Source of the DNA: Mycobacterium szulgai
Lineage (GTDB): Bacteria; Actinomycetota; Actinomycetes; Mycobacteriales; Mycobacteriaceae
Length of the DNA stretch: 64,000 nt
Direction of reading: 5' to 3'
NCBI RefSeq assembly: GCF_002116635.1
Contig: NZ_LQPW01000086.1
Span: 62,001-126,000, forward strand
Shown: in pieces, positions 62,252 to 64,000 of the stretch
How the letters are laid out: every line of letters starts with the position of its first letter
How positions within the stretch are numbered: position 1 is the first letter of the stretch
Program-made: the position numbers and the translations under genes
Notes under the pieces: model-generated
Seen by the model: the letters and a program-made list of their open reading frames with translations, nothing else
Told to the model about the DNA's origin: nothing
Database searches by the model: none

Positions 62252-63706
62252 ATGCTTAAAAAGTCACGACGCCAAAGGCTTTCAAGGATTGTCAGACTGG
62301 CCTTAATTGCCATGACAACTGCCGCGGCGATCGGCGCGTGCTCGACCACCACCCACGGCGCGGGCCCTACCGCGACCACCGTCGGCAAACCGAGCCCGAG
62401 CGCTTCGGCCGGCGGCCAGGGCAGCAACTGCAAGGCCAATCCGAAAACCGCTGCCATGCCGCGGGTCAAACCCTACGAGCCGGTGCCGCCGGTCGGCCGG
62501 ATCTCCGTCACGCTCAGCGGCATCGCTTCGGGAACTGTCAAGCCCGGCGCCGAGCCGACCGAGGTCGAGGTGACTTTGTGCAACGACTCGGCGGTTGCCT
62601 ACCCGAAAATCGGTGTGGTGCTGGTGCTCAAGCGCTGCAGTTGCGCCAACGACCCGTTTGAGATAGCTCGCGGCACCGTGGAGAGTTTCGATGCCGTCAG
62701 CAAACAGTGGATCAAGCTGCCACACCCGGCGATGGGTACCGGGATGGACTACATCGGCACATACACGAACACCCAGCAGCTGCCGAAGGGCAAAGCCGTG
62801 ACACTGCGGTACCGAATCGCCCTCGACGCCTCGATGGTCGACGGCACCGGCGGCGTGCAGGCGGTGGTCGTCGTGCCCAAGGCCCTCGTCCAAATCGGCA
62901 AGGCGGACTTGCCTTTCACCGTTTCGCAAGAGCCGAATGCACCACAGCCTGCGTCGCGCCAAACCGTACTGCCATTCAGCGGCCTGACCTACCCCACCAG
63001 TGTGACGGCGGACCCAGCGGGCAATGTCTACGTTGTCGACCGCCCCAACAACCGGGTGCTGCGATTGGCGGCGGGATCCGATTCGCAAACCGTGCTGCCG
63101 TTCACCGGCGTACAGAATCCTGGCGGTGTGGCTGCCGACGCCGCCGGCAACGTCTACGTCACCGACAGTCGCAACAGCCGGGTGCTGGAGTTGCCGGCCG
63201 GATCCAATTCACAGACCGTGCTGCCGTTTACCGGCCTGGACCATCCGCGCCTGGTGGCGGTTGATGGCGGCGGAAATGTGTACGTCACCGATCGGCAGCA
63301 ACGGGTGTTGAGACTGGCTGCCGGCTCGCGCGATCAGACCGTGCTGCCCCTCGACGGCGTCGAATCCGCGGGCGGTCTGGCCGTAGACAGCACCGGCAAC
63401 GTCTATGTCAACGACGACGCCGACTGTCGGGTGGTGAAGTTGGCCGCCGGATCCGGCGCTCAGACCGCGGTGCCACTGACCGGCCTGCACACCCTGGGTA
63501 TGGCGGTGGACCTCGCCGGGAACCTGTATGTCGTCGACGTCGACACCAAAAGGCTGCTGGAGGTGCCAGCCGGGACGTCGTCGCCAATTGTGTTGCCTTT
63601 CAAGGTCCTCAACGGTCCGCAAGATGTGGCCGTGGATGGTGCGGGCAACTTGTACGTCCTGGACAGCGGAAGCTTTGGCCAGGTGGTGAAGTTAACAGCC
63701 GGCTGA
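62252..63706 (+). CDS. Lipoprotein: Ig-like domain plus six-bladed NHL propeller
   Basis: 484 residues. A lipoprotein signal (AIGAC, Cys30) is followed by a linker, an about-150-residue beta-rich domain with cysteines (CNDSAV, KRCSC), then six NHL blades of the LPFxGL...AGNVYVxD...RVLxLAAGS type from about residue 235 to the end. The propeller matches the PknD sensor and the lipoprotein at 46480. Its promoter carries the same repeat element as that locus. Ligand unknown. Confidence 0.88.
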   Translation: MLKKSRRQRLSRIVRLALIAMTTAAAIGACSTTTHGAGPTATTVGKPSPSASAGGQGSNCKANPKTAAMPRVKPYEPVPPVGRISVTLSGIASGTVKPGAEPTEVEVTLCNDSAVAYPKIGVVLVLKRCSCANDPFEIARGTVESFDAVSKQWIKLPHPAMGTGMDYIGTYTNTQQLPKGKAVTLRYRIALDASMVDGTGGVQAVVVVPKALVQIGKADLPFTVSQEPNAPQPASRQTVLPFSGLTYPTSVTADPAGNVYVVDRPNNRVLRLAAGSDSQTVLPFTGVQNPGGVAADAAGNVYVTDSRNSRVLELPAGSNSQTVLPFTGLDHPRLVAVDGGGNVYVTDRQQRVLRLAAGSRDQTVLPLDGVESAGGLAVDSTGNVYVNDDADCRVVKLAAGSGAQTAVPLTGLHTLGMAVDLAGNLYVVDVDTKRLLEVPAGTSSPIVLPFKVLNGPQDVAVDGAGNLYVLDSGSFGQVVKLTAG

Positions 63707-63757
63707 TGAGTCGTAAAGCCTTGTCACCCATGCGCTCTCACGGAGAGGAACTCAGAA

Positions 63758-64000
63758 ATGAGGCTGAATCCAGGTATGTCGGCCCTGCTGTCTATCGCAA
63801 TGACCACGGTCGGCGTTGTCGCCGCACCACCGGCATTCGCACAGTCGGCATGCGAGACCGGCGGAGCACCGCCAGGCGCAGCAAGCAAGGACGTCAGCGA
63901 CGCCTACGGCCAGCCCGCGACGCTGTGGATCACCAACGAGATCGTCGGCATCACCACCGGCGAAGGCTCCGGTCAGACGGTGATTCACAGCGCCAGCCCC
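63758..64000 (+). CDS. Secreted protein, N-terminal part (runs off right edge)
   Basis: 81 residues visible. A signal peptide with a long hydrophobic core ends AFA near residue 28; the mature start is QSACETGGAPPG. No domain is visible yet. GGAGAGGAA lies 7 nt before ATG 63758, 51 nt after the propeller lipoprotein, so it may be the next gene of that operon. Confidence 0.75.
   Translation, partial: MRLNPGMSALLSIAMTTVGVVAAPPAFAQSACETGGAPPGAASKDVSDAYGQPATLWITNEIVGITTGEGSGQTVIHSASP

Noticed and set aside
1..64000. tRNA, rRNA, prophage or insertion-sequence features
   Set aside because: No clover-leaf-like tRNA sequence, transposase frame, integrase or flanking direct repeats were seen.

Overview
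The window is chromosomal DNA from a mycobacterium, most likely a slow-growing non-tuberculous species. The evidence is a high GC content, a PE_PGRS protein, a PPE protein with NxGxGNxG repeats, a PE domain fused to a cellulase, several PknF/PknH-type Ser/Thr kinases, an EmbR-like regulator, F420-type enzymes, and many genes that start at or within a few bases of a predicted transcription start (TANNNT, 6-7 nt, then ATG/GTG). I saw no tRNA, rRNA, CRISPR array or intact insertion sequence.

Layout. 1-491: 5' part of an EfeU-type iron permease whose start abuts an IdeR-like iron box. 563-7020: cytochrome P450 and LLM flavin oxidoreductase, divergent across a perfect inverted repeat from an SDR and a dihydrodipicolinate-reductase-like enzyme, then a MalY/PatB aminotransferase and a membrane protein. 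7017-10811: a compact, overlapping BKACE (DUF849), MFS exporter and aminotransferase cassette. 11000-17248: cysQ, methyltransferase, acyl-CoA-dehydrogenase-like enzyme, SDR, SRPBCC, CbrC and small membrane proteins. 17294-18081: a decayed cyclase/ATPase regulator. 18169-20894: a two-gene operon of a cysteine dioxygenase/caspase-like/methyltransferase fusion and an Asp/Glu racemase-family enzyme. 20918-30345: NTF2-like protein, a large intact cyclase-ATPase regulator, SDRs, and a stress/signalling group (PAS-ANTAR, hemerythrin, STAS, SigF-like promoter). 30417-35514: htpG, a glycosyltransferase divergent from a TetR regulator, and a MEDS-STAS protein.

35704-49394: PE_PGRS, DDN-like reductase, three tandem paralogous Ser/Thr kinases, then a converging kinase/EmbR-like operon that is divergent from an operon of four exported proteins, including a free-standing six-bladed NHL propeller resembling the PknD sensor. 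49533-53633: PPE, thioesterase and two methyltransferases. 53762-58536: a secreted glycine/proline repeat protein, a lipoprotein resembling PknH-type sensor lipoproteins, and a MerR regulator coupled to a VIT-vWA-DUF4349 membrane protein. 58967-61321: a PE-CBM2-CBM2-GH12 cellulase. 61318-62030: a frameshifted PGRS remnant. 62252-63706: a second NHL-propeller lipoprotein; a secreted protein runs off the right edge.

How parts may work together. Direct repeats with an 11-bp period (C[AG]C[AG]CAAG plus 3 nt) lie upstream of both NHL-lipoprotein units, with an identical 14-nt spacing to a CTCTAC element, and also upstream of the cysteine dioxygenase operon. One copy sits between the kinase/EmbR-like operon and the exported operon. 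This suggests a kinase/EmbR-like regulon of cell-surface sensors. The cysteine dioxygenase/racemase operon and the VIT-vWA-DUF4349/MerR pair are the other best candidates for undescribed systems.
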